Assembly: GCF_030732845.1 (NCBI RefSeq)
Contig: NZ_JASHKA010000021.1
Location: forward strand, 50,541 to 114,540
Direction: 5' to 3'
DNA from: Roseibium sp. MMSF_3544
GTDB taxonomy: Bacteria > Pseudomonadota > Alphaproteobacteria > Rhizobiales > Stappiaceae
DNA: 64,000 nucleotides
Both the position numbers and the translations under genes were made by a program. Under the pieces are notes generated by a model, which was not told the origin of the DNA, did no database searches, and saw nothing but the letters and a program-made list of their open reading frames with translations. Shown piece after piece: positions 34,947 to 42,197 of this stretch (within the stretch, counting starts at the first letter, position 1; each line of letters begins with the position of its first letter).

Positions 34947-36524
34947 ATGTCTTTGGGAGGAGATAGTTTCGAAAGTGGTGGGCCCGGTGCGCACAAGCCG
35001 CCGTCACGCAGCGGCGGTCGGTCTGGAAGAAGGGCCAAGCGCACGCAGGTCAAGACCGGTCACGGGCGTCCGTACATTACCCGCAATCTGCCGCCGCTCG
35101 ATCTCCTTTCGGAAGAGAGCCTCGTGCGCATCGAAGACACCGCCGACACGATTCTGGCCGAGATTGGTATCGAGTTTCGCGACGATCCGGCGGCACTCGA
35201 ACTTTGGCGCAAAGCCGGCGCTGAACTCGACGGCGTCCGCGTGCGGTTTCCCAAGGGCATGGTCCAGGACGTTCTGAAAACGGCGCCCAGACAATTCACG
35301 CAACATGCCCGAAATCCTGCAAACAATGTCGAGATCGGCGGCAACAACGTGGTGTTCGCGCCTTCCTATGGCAGCCCGTTTGTGATGGATTTTGAAGAGG
35401 GTCGCCGCTACGGCACGATCGAAGACTTCCGGAACTTCATCAAGCTGGCGCAGTCTTCTCCCTGGCTGCACCATTCGGGTGGCACGATATGCGAGCCAGT
35501 TGATGTGCCTGTCAACAAACGGCACCTCGACATGGTCTATGCCCATATTTCCTTGTCGGACCGCCCCTTCCTCGGCTCAGTGACCGCAGAAGAACGCGCA
35601 GAGGATTCCGTCGAGATGGCTCGGATCGCTTTCGGGCGGGATTTTGTCGAAGACCACTGCGTCATCATGGGCAACGTCAACGTGAACTCACCCCTTGTCT
35701 GGGACGGCACCATGACAAAGGTGGTTCGCGCCTATGCGCGCGCCAACCAGGGATCGGTCTTGGTACCGTTCATTCTCGGTGGTGCCATGGGGCCGGTGAC
35801 TGTAGCCGGCGCAATCGCGCAAGCGCATGCCGAAACGCTGGCAGGATGTGCGCTTGCGCAGCTAGAACGCCCCGGAGCCCCGGTCATTTACGGAAACTTC
35901 CTGTCCTCCATGAGCCTGCGGTCAGGATCGCCGACCTTCGGCACACCGGAGCCTGCGTCGGGATCGCTGGTCGTCGGTCAACTGGCGCGCAGGCAGAACC
36001 TGCCGCTCAGATGCGCCGGCAATTTCACGACGTCGAAACTCGCCGATGCCCACGCCATGAACGAAGGCACCATGTCGATGCTTTCGGCCATTCACTGCGG
36101 TGCGAACTTTGTTCTGCACTCTGCCGGTTTCCTCGACGGTCTGTTGTCCATGTCCTACGAGAAATTCATGATGGATGCGGACTTCTGCGGTGCCCTGCAC
36201 ACCTATCTCGACGGCGTTGTGGTCGATGACAACTCGCTTGCCATTGACGCGTTCCGGGAAGTTGGGCCCGGCAACCACTTCTTTGGTTGCGGGCACACCA
36301 TGCGTAATTACGAGACTGCCTTTTTCGACGCGTCGGTCGCGGACAACGATCCGTATGAAACCTGGCAGGAAAATGGATCTCTCGATGCGGCAACACGCGC
36401 CAACAAGGCCTGGAAAGAAGCCCTTGCCAATTACGAGGCGCCGCCGCTCGACCCCGGCACCGACGACGCGCTGCGCGATTTCGTCGAACGGAAAAAGGCC
36501 GCAACAGAAGACCGCTGGCACTGA
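34947..36524 (+). CDS. Trimethylamine methyltransferase (MttB) superfamily protein, non-pyrrolysine type
   Basis: 525-residue MttB-superfamily protein. The N-terminal ~40 residues are a basic Gly/Ser/Arg-rich extension; the barrel follows (EDTADTILAEIGIEFRDDP, FTQHARNPANNVEIGGNNVV, YGSPFVMDFEEGRRYGTIED, HHSGGTICEPVD, GAMGPVTVAGAIAQAHAE). The frame contains no in-frame amber codon, so it is not a pyrrolysine enzyme. Characterised relatives of this type demethylate glycine betaine or similar quaternary amines onto a corrinoid protein. No corrinoid protein or activase is encoded nearby, so partners must lie elsewhere. A GGGAGGA site precedes the start; it is followed eight bases on by an enolase-family gene. 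Confidence 0.87.
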   Translation: MSLGGDSFESGGPGAHKPPSRSGGRSGRRAKRTQVKTGHGRPYITRNLPPLDLLSEESLVRIEDTADTILAEIGIEFRDDPAALELWRKAGAELDGVRVRFPKGMVQDVLKTAPRQFTQHARNPANNVEIGGNNVVFAPSYGSPFVMDFEEGRRYGTIEDFRNFIKLAQSSPWLHHSGGTICEPVDVPVNKRHLDMVYAHISLSDRPFLGSVTAEERAEDSVEMARIAFGRDFVEDHCVIMGNVNVNSPLVWDGTMTKVVRAYARANQGSVLVPFILGGAMGPVTVAGAIAQAHAETLAGCALAQLERPGAPVIYGNFLSSMSLRSGSPTFGTPEPASGSLVVGQLARRQNLPLRCAGNFTTSKLADAHAMNEGTMSMLSAIHCGANFVLHSAGFLDGLLSMSYEKFMMDADFCGALHTYLDGVVVDDNSLAIDAFREVGPGNHFFGCGHTMRNYETAFFDASVADNDPYETWQENGSLDAATRANKAWKEALANYEAPPLDPGTDDALRDFVERKKAATEDRWH

Positions 36525-36532
36525 GGTTTCCC

Positions 36533-37717
36533 ATGAAGATCACAAATATCCGCGTGACACATGTCAACGTCCCGTTCGATGCACCTTTCTGGTGGACCGG
36601 CGGGCTTTATCCCGGAGCCTCCAAATCCATCATCGAAGTCGAAACGGATGAGGGGGTCGTTGGGCTCGGCGAAGCGCCCTGGTACCATTTCGGCGAGATC
36701 ATCAAGGCGGAAATAGCGCCTGCCCTCATCGGCGCCGATCCGCTTGACCTTGCCGATTGTGAAAGCCGCTGTGTGCCACCCTGGCAGATCACGGCAAACA
36801 CCGGTGAAGGCGCGGCATCCGTGGCGTTCGGCGCGGTTGAAATGGCGCTCTGGGACATTCGCGGCAAGGTCTTCGACATGCCGCTCTACAAGCTGCTCGG
36901 CGGGGCCGTGCGCAAGGACATCAAGTTCTCCGAGTACTTCTCCTTCCGGCCGGAACACAATGGTGCCGGCGGCGAGATGAGCCCCGAGGCCATCCGCGAC
37001 TACTGTCTGAGGATGCGTGAAGAGCACGGCTCGACGATCTTCGAGGGCAAACTGATCCTCGGCGATCCCGAGCTGGAGATCCGGACAGTCAAGCTGTTGC
37101 GGGAAAGCCTTGGAGACAAAGCGCAGATCAAGCTCGATTCCAACATGCAGTATTCGCTGACCACTGCCCGCTGGCTGTTGCGCGAACTCGAGCCCTTCAA
37201 TATTCGCAATTATGAAGACCCGGTCGCAACCTTCGAGGAAATGGCGGCTTTGCGCCAGCACAGTTTCATTCCCTTTTCGACCCATGTGCCGGATCTGAAA
37301 CGGGCTGTCGCGCTGGGCGCACCGGACTATTTCGTTTGCAACTTTGCCGCCCTCGGCGGCATCTCCAGGACGCTGAAATTCATTGCCGCCTGTGAGGCGA
37401 TGGGCAAGGGCTTCTGGTGCTATTCAAATGATCTCGGCATCATGACCGCCGCTTATCTTCACGTGTCAGCAGCGACACCCCTGATCAGCGAAGCGTCCCA
37501 ATCCCTTTTCCGCTGGCAGGTCGGCGATGTGATCAAGAACGGCCCGTTCCGGCAGACAAACGACGTCATTCGCGTCCCGGAAGGACCGGGGCTTGGCGTC
37601 GAACTCGATCCCGACGCCATGAGGCACTGGGCAGGCCAGTTCGCGGAAAACGGCCCGATGAGCCACTTCTACGATCCGGCCCGGCCGAAACACCACCGGG
37701 TCCTGCCGCTCAACTGA
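36533..37717 (+). CDS. Enolase-superfamily protein, glucarate-dehydratase-like, active site divergent
   Basis: 394 residues with the two-domain enolase fold: capping domain (FDAPFWWTGGLYPGASKSII), barrel with metal-ligand Asp in KLDSNMQYS and Glu in NYEDPV, and FSTHVPDLKRAVALGAPDYF. It resembles glucarate dehydratase-type proteins, but where those have a KxK base pair this one reads FEGKL, and where they have the His of HSNNHLG it reads CYSNDLG. If my alignment is right, usual dehydratase or racemase chemistry is doubtful. Tight coupling to the MttB gene suggests a shared substrate class, perhaps betaines or their derivatives, which some enolase-family epimerases accept. Confidence 0.8.
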   Translation: MKITNIRVTHVNVPFDAPFWWTGGLYPGASKSIIEVETDEGVVGLGEAPWYHFGEIIKAEIAPALIGADPLDLADCESRCVPPWQITANTGEGAASVAFGAVEMALWDIRGKVFDMPLYKLLGGAVRKDIKFSEYFSFRPEHNGAGGEMSPEAIRDYCLRMREEHGSTIFEGKLILGDPELEIRTVKLLRESLGDKAQIKLDSNMQYSLTTARWLLRELEPFNIRNYEDPVATFEEMAALRQHSFIPFSTHVPDLKRAVALGAPDYFVCNFAALGGISRTLKFIAACEAMGKGFWCYSNDLGIMTAAYLHVSAATPLISEASQSLFRWQVGDVIKNGPFRQTNDVIRVPEGPGLGVELDPDAMRHWAGQFAENGPMSHFYDPARPKHHRVLPLN

Positions 37718-37738
37718 TGGGGACGCCGCACGCGGCGC

Positions 37739-37755
37739 GCCCGCAACGCGCGGGC
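37739..37755. terminator. GC-rich hairpin between convergent genes
   Basis: GCCCGC (37739-37744) and GCGGGC (37750-37755) form a short perfect stem, next to a second GCCGC/GCGGC pairing at 37724-37736. It sits in the 48 bases between the enolase-family gene (plus) and the ALDH7 gene (minus). No T-run. Confidence 0.4.
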
Positions 37756-37765
37756 CCGTCTGCGC

Positions 37766-39265
37766 TCAGATGTCGAACTTCACACCCTGGGCGAGCGGCA
37801 GTTCAGCCGAATAGTTCACGGTCGAGGTCTGCCGCCGCATATACCCTTTCCAGGCGTCGGAACCGGACTCGCGACCGCCACCGGTTTCCTTCTCGCCGCC
37901 AAACGCCCCGCCAATCTCCGCACCGGAGGGACCGATGTTTACATTGGCAATGCCGCAGTCGGAGCCGGTCGCGGACAAAAAGGTTTCGGCTTCGCGCATG
38001 TTGAGCGTGAAGATGCAGGAGGAAAGACCCTGCGGGACATCGTTCTGCAGATCGATCGCCTCCTCCAGATCCTCGTATTCCATCACGTAAAGGATCGGGG
38101 CAAAGGTCTCGGTCTTCACGGTCTCGGTCTGGCCCGGCATTTCGACGAGCGCCGGCGCAACATAAGCGCCACCCGGGACGCCGTCTGTGACCTGCCCCCC
38201 GCCATGGACGGATCCACCCTCGGCCGTTGCTTTGGCGAGAGCTGACTGCATGGCATCGAGAGATCTAAGGTCGATAAGCGGACCGATGAGCGTTCCGTCA
38301 GAACGCGGATCGCCGATCGGCAAACTGCCATAAGCCTTGACCAGCTTGGCCACGAGTTCATCCTTGATCGACTTGTGCACGATCAGGCGGCGAAGTGATG
38401 TGCAGCGCTGTCCCGCGGTGCCAACCGCCGAAAAGACAATCGCCCGCACGGCCATTTCCAGGTCCGCGGACGGGGCAACGATCATGGCGTTGTTGCCGCC
38501 GAGTTCCAGGATAGGACGGCCCCAGCGCGCCGATACTTTCGGGCCGACGATACCGCCCATGCGCGTTGACCCGGTCGCCGACAGGATCGGGACGTCTTTG
38601 GAGGTCACCAGCGCTTCACCTATTTGGGCGCCGCCAATGACAACCTGCATCAGATCTTCCGGCGCATCGTCGCCGAAGCGGGCAACCGCCTTGTCGAAGA
38701 TCTTCTTGCAGGCAAGTGCTGTCAGCGGTGTCTTCTCGGACGGTTTCCAGATGACGGGATTGCCGCAAACGAGAGCAAGCGCTGCATTCCACGACCAGAC
38801 GGCCACGGGGAAATTGAAGGCCGTGATGACACCGCAGGGACCCATCGGGTGCCAGGTTTCAGACATCTTGTGACCGGGCCGCTCCGAGGCAATCGTGAGA
38901 CCATAGAGCTGACGTGAAAGACCGACGGCGAAATCGCAGATGTCGATCATTTCCTGAACTTCGCCAAGACCCTCAGACGTGATCTTGCCTGCTTCCAGCG
39001 TTACCAGCGCGCCGAGATCTTCTTTGGCCGCCCGCAGTTCTTCACCCAGAAGACGCACAAGTTCACCACGGCGGGGTGCTGGAACGGTCCGCCAGGATTT
39101 GAAGGCTGCTTTGGACCGGGAGATCACGGCAGCCATTTCACTGACCGGTGTTTCTGCCAGTTTCGCGACATCTGCTCCGTCGATTGGAGAGCGAACTGTG
39201 AGGGTTCCGCCGGACAGCTCACTGTCGCCGAACCTGAGCGCGCTCAGGACCTGTGCGTGTTCCAT
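37766..39265 (-). CDS. ALDH7-type semialdehyde dehydrogenase (alpha-aminoadipate semialdehyde / P6C dehydrogenase)
   Basis: 499-residue aldehyde dehydrogenase of the antiquitin group. Catalytic Cys in GTAGQRCTSLRRL, Glu in ILELGGNNAM, and antiquitin-like features AFNFPVAVWSWNAALAL, SATGSTRMG and the C-terminal GGAFGGEKETGGGRESGSDAWKGYMRRQT, cut here into its overlapping parts GGEKETGGGRESGSD and WKGYMRRQT. This group oxidises alpha-aminoadipate semialdehyde (in equilibrium with piperideine-6-carboxylate) to alpha-aminoadipate in lysine breakdown. It is the second gene after a lysine 6-dehydrogenase-like protein, which fits exactly. Ribosome site GGGAG before the ATG. Confidence 0.85.
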   Translation of the reverse strand: MEHAQVLSALRFGDSELSGGTLTVRSPIDGADVAKLAETPVSEMAAVISRSKAAFKSWRTVPAPRRGELVRLLGEELRAAKEDLGALVTLEAGKITSEGLGEVQEMIDICDFAVGLSRQLYGLTIASERPGHKMSETWHPMGPCGVITAFNFPVAVWSWNAALALVCGNPVIWKPSEKTPLTALACKKIFDKAVARFGDDAPEDLMQVVIGGAQIGEALVTSKDVPILSATGSTRMGGIVGPKVSARWGRPILELGGNNAMIVAPSADLEMAVRAIVFSAVGTAGQRCTSLRRLIVHKSIKDELVAKLVKAYGSLPIGDPRSDGTLIGPLIDLRSLDAMQSALAKATAEGGSVHGGGQVTDGVPGGAYVAPALVEMPGQTETVKTETFAPILYVMEYEDLEEAIDLQNDVPQGLSSCIFTLNMREAETFLSATGSDCGIANVNIGPSGAEIGGAFGGEKETGGGRESGSDAWKGYMRRQTSTVNYSAELPLAQGVKFDI

Positions 39266-39283
39266 TTTTGTCTCCCTGGAAAC

Positions 39284-40339
39284 TTACGCGTTGTAGCGCG
39301 CGCCGTTGCGCGTCTTCAAAAAGGCCTGCAAAGGGACGTCTTCCTGTTTCAGGAAGCCCTTGGACGGAAGCGTTCCGTCACGAACCATCTCGATGATGGC
39401 AACAACAGAAGAGGCCGTCGTCCACGCGATGGCAGTCCGTTCCTTTCCGGCGATTTCAACCGGCTTCAATCCGCGCACGAACTCCCGGCGCTGCATGCGT
39501 CCGTCCACGTCGCCTTCGGCGGCGACGTGGATGTAAACGATGTCGTCGCTGACCGGCGGCTTTGCGTTGACAAGGATCTCGCCCGCCTCCTGGCGCCTGT
39601 CGCGCATCAGCAGTTCATGAAAGAAGAAATTCATCAGCTGCACGTGCCCCGGATAGCGCATGGTCTTGTAGTCCATGTTCGGCACCCGGTCCTTGTAGGT
39701 CTCGCACATGGTGCCCAGTCCGCCGGAGGTCGTGAAAGCCTCAAGCTCGATCCCGCCGATGACGATCTTCTCGATCCATTCCATCGGCGACACCCACTTG
39801 ATCTCACCGTCTTCCAGGACCTCGCAATCGTTGAGATATTCGTTCACCACACCTTCCGGAGACCAATTGAACGAGTAGCCCATCAGGCCCGTTGGGTTCT
39901 GCGGCAAGGCGCCGACACGCATACGGCAGGACCGGCAGTTCTCGAACTCCTCGATCAGGCTGGCGCCAACGATCCCGACAAAGCCCGGCGCCAGGCCACA
40001 TTGCGGCGCCATCAGTCCTTCGGAGGATTTGGCCATTTCCATGATCGCCTTGGTCGTCGGCACGTCCTCGGTCAGGTCGAAATAATGGATGCCAAGCTCA
40101 TGCGCAGTGCTGGCAACGCCAACATTCAGGAAATACGGCAGGCAGGAAAGAACCGCATCAAAGTCGGACAGGGCATCTTTGAGCTGATCCAGATGGCTGA
40201 CATCAATATGCTTCGTGTCGTAGTGCAGGTCGTGCGGGTCATGGGCGTCGAAGCCCGTTACCTGAAAGCCGCATTCGTGAAGCAGCTCGCCCGCCAGCGC
40301 GCCGACCTTGCCCAGTCCAAGAACCGCTATTCTTTGCAT
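39284..40339 (-). CDS. Saccharopine dehydrogenase-fold protein, probable L-lysine 6-dehydrogenase
   Basis: 351 residues with an N-terminal Rossmann motif IAVLGLGKVGALAGELL and the saccharopine dehydrogenase fold (DAVLSCLPYFLNVGVASTA, HYFDLTEDV, PQCGLAPGFVGIVGASL, FTTSGGLGTMCETY). Proteins of this size with this arrangement, paired with an ALDH7 enzyme, are lysine 6-dehydrogenases that deaminate lysine to the semialdehyde; the larger bifunctional lysine-ketoglutarate reductase partner is absent. Saccharopine dehydrogenase activity remains possible. The ATG at 40339 is used instead of the TTG two codons earlier. Divergent from a LysR gene. Confidence 0.8.
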   Translation of the reverse strand: MQRIAVLGLGKVGALAGELLHECGFQVTGFDAHDPHDLHYDTKHIDVSHLDQLKDALSDFDAVLSCLPYFLNVGVASTAHELGIHYFDLTEDVPTTKAIMEMAKSSEGLMAPQCGLAPGFVGIVGASLIEEFENCRSCRMRVGALPQNPTGLMGYSFNWSPEGVVNEYLNDCEVLEDGEIKWVSPMEWIEKIVIGGIELEAFTTSGGLGTMCETYKDRVPNMDYKTMRYPGHVQLMNFFFHELLMRDRRQEAGEILVNAKPPVSDDIVYIHVAAEGDVDGRMQRREFVRGLKPVEIAGKERTAIAWTTASSVVAIIEMVRDGTLPSKGFLKQEDVPLQAFLKTRNGARYNA

Positions 40340-40410
40340 GTGCAACTATTCCCCGAAGAAGTGTTCCTCACAGAATACCTTCCCTTGACCAGCACAAAAA
40401 CACCTGAAAA

Positions 40411-40430
40411 ATAGTTATATTCATGACTAT
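40411..40430. promoter_or_regulatory. Candidate LysR box
   Basis: ATAGT (40411-40415) and ACTAT (40426-40430) form an inverted repeat with a 10-base spacer, six bases before the LysR start, in the 96-bp region divergent from the lysine 6-dehydrogenase-like gene. The layout suits a LysR dimer. Confidence 0.4.
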
Positions 40431-40435
40431 TACTC

Positions 40436-41350
40436 ATGCATTTGGACCCTGAAATGGAACGCGATATTCCGATCCCCAGCATTTCCGTGTTGCGATGTTT
40501 CGAGGCTGCGGCGAAGCATCAGAGCTTTACGGCTGCAGCGGAAGAACTTGGCCTGACCCAAAGTGGTGTCAGCCGGCAGGTGAAGGAACTGGAAGAGCAG
40601 ATCGGCGCGACGCTGTTCCGGCGCGAAGGACGTGGCATCAGGCTTACGCAGGCTGGCAAGTCTCTGGCAGACAGCGTTTTTTCCGATCTTTCAAGGCTGC
40701 GCCGGACGATCTCGCAAGCGGTCGCAGCCGGTGAGACGCAAGAGCTTCTGACGATCGCAGCACTGCCCACCTTCGCAACCCGCTGGCTCGTGCCCCGGCT
40801 CAAGGACTTCAAGGAAAAGCGCCCCAATCTCGATCTCATGGTCTACAGCCGGTCAGAGCCGTTCGACCTTGTCGAACTGGGTGTCGATGTCGCCATTCAT
40901 TTCGGCGCCAACGACTGGCCGGGAGCAAAACTGAGCCCGCTGTGTCCCGAAGATCTTGTGGTCGTTGCCTCTCCGGCCCTTCTTGAGGCCCATCCGGTCA
41001 CCGAGAAATCCGATATTCTTGAAATGCCGCTGCTGCACATGACTTCCAGAGCGCATCTTTGGAAGGCGTTCCATAAAGGCATTCCAGGTGCAGATGGACA
41101 CGTCCAGATGGGCAGTTATTTCGACCAGTTTTCGCTTGTGATCGCCGCTGCGGTCAGCGGAATGGGGGCGGCAATTTTGCCGACGTATCTGATTGAAACC
41201 GAACTCGCTTCAGGGGCTCTTGTCAGCCTGGCGCCAGTCCGCGACGGCTCCGGCCACAACTACTACCTCGCAACACCGCCCGGCAAACTCAGTCCCTCTG
41301 CCGCAGAATTCCTGACCTGGGTCCGCGGCCAGGTCAGTCGCAGGGTTTAG
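40436..41350 (+). CDS. LysR-family transcriptional regulator of the lysine-type operon
   Basis: 304 residues; GcvA-type. HTH in SVLRCFEAAAKHQSFTAA, ELGLTQSGVSRQVKELEE and TLFRREGRGIRLTQAG; effector domain with TIAALPTFATRWLVPRL and VELGVDVAIHFGANDWPG. An ATG six codons downstream (40454) is an alternative start. Divergent orientation to the lysine 6-dehydrogenase-like and ALDH7 genes makes these its likely targets, with lysine or the semialdehyde as possible inducer. Confidence 0.87.
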   Translation: MHLDPEMERDIPIPSISVLRCFEAAAKHQSFTAAAEELGLTQSGVSRQVKELEEQIGATLFRREGRGIRLTQAGKSLADSVFSDLSRLRRTISQAVAAGETQELLTIAALPTFATRWLVPRLKDFKEKRPNLDLMVYSRSEPFDLVELGVDVAIHFGANDWPGAKLSPLCPEDLVVVASPALLEAHPVTEKSDILEMPLLHMTSRAHLWKAFHKGIPGADGHVQMGSYFDQFSLVIAAAVSGMGAAILPTYLIETELASGALVSLAPVRDGSGHNYYLATPPGKLSPSAAEFLTWVRGQVSRRV

Positions 41351-41458
41351 GTTTAGGGTCAGAACTAGGCTGCACTTGCCGCGCCATTGAAACTTTGCGA
41401 AAACCACCCGCGAAGATTGTTTCTACAAACACTTGCAACACATAGATTGAAAGAAACA

Positions 41459-41995
41459 ATGATCGTGGTCCTGAACGGATATCCGGGCGTCGGCAAACTG
41501 ACAATCGGACGTAAGCTCGCAGACTTGCTTGATGGTAAGCTGCTCGACATTCATTCTGTCTACAATGTTGCCTTCGCGCTCACCGAGTTCAAATCACCTG
41601 AGTTTCGGGAAACGGTAGCGAAAGTCGAGACGATTGCACACGAACTGATCCTGAAGTTACCCGTTGGTCAACCCGTCGTTTTGACAACCGTTCTTGCCGG
41701 CAGCGGAGAATGGGGCGATGAAGAGTGGGGTAGGATCGTAGCCCTGGGCCAAGCCCGCCCGCCCTTTTGCGTTGTCCATGTGGAATGCGCACTTGAAGAA
41801 AATATCAGGCGAATTCAATTGGAAGAACGAGACATGAAACGAAAGCCGCGCGATCCTGAAATGGCAAAAAGGAACCAAAGCGAGGCCAAAACGCTTTATG
41901 GCGGTGATGCCGTTAATTTACTCAAGATCGACACAACAGGAATGACGCCGTCAGCTTCAAGCAACGCGATTAGGAACTGGCTACGAACAATCTGA
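41459..41995 (+). CDS. Small P-loop kinase-like protein
   Basis: 178 residues with an N-terminal P-loop (VVLNGYPGVGKLTIGRKLAD) and a shikimate/gluconate-kinase-like fold: VLTTVLAGSGEWGDEEW in the Walker B position and a lid-like stretch EENIRRIQLEERDMKRKPRD. Such proteins phosphorylate small molecules or inactivate antibiotics; no substrate can be given. The usual Ser/Thr after the P-loop Lys is replaced by Leu-Thr. The ATG at 41459 begins the recognisable domain. It stands alone between the LysR gene and the anthranilate operon with slightly lower GC than its neighbours. Confidence 0.7.
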   Translation: MIVVLNGYPGVGKLTIGRKLADLLDGKLLDIHSVYNVAFALTEFKSPEFRETVAKVETIAHELILKLPVGQPVVLTTVLAGSGEWGDEEWGRIVALGQARPPFCVVHVECALEENIRRIQLEERDMKRKPRDPEMAKRNQSEAKTLYGGDAVNLLKIDTTGMTPSASSNAIRNWLRTI

Positions 41996-42121
41996 GGCGT
42001 GGTTACAGGCGGATTCTGAGCCGTGATCATCACGCGCGCTAAGCTCACTTTTCGATCTGTGCTCGCAGATTCTCTAATCCATTCGGTGACAGTGCAGGTA
42101 TCGGTCGCTTGGTAATATTTT

Positions 42122-42141
42122 AAGTTTGAAATTTTAGACTT
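42122..42141. promoter_or_regulatory. Imperfect 20-bp palindrome, candidate MarR operator
   Basis: AAGTTTGAAATTTTAGACTT matches its reverse complement in eight of ten pairs. It lies 57 bases before the first gene of the anthranilate-CoA operon, which encodes its own MarR regulator. AT-rich palindromes of about this length are usual MarR sites. Confidence 0.5.
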
Positions 42142-42197
42142 GAAGCAAATTCGGAAACGTGGTTCGCTGGTCCTGTTCGCATCTCTTGGAGGATCAG

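Noticed and set aside
34947..36524. Possible pyrrolysine-containing trimethylamine methyltransferase
   Set aside because: The gene reads through to its end with no in-frame TAG, so it belongs to the non-pyrrolysine MttB group.
39257..40414. 385-codon plus-strand frame opposite the lysine 6-dehydrogenase-like gene
   Set aside because: His/Arg-rich mirror frame of a gene with a clear Rossmann motif and ribosome site.
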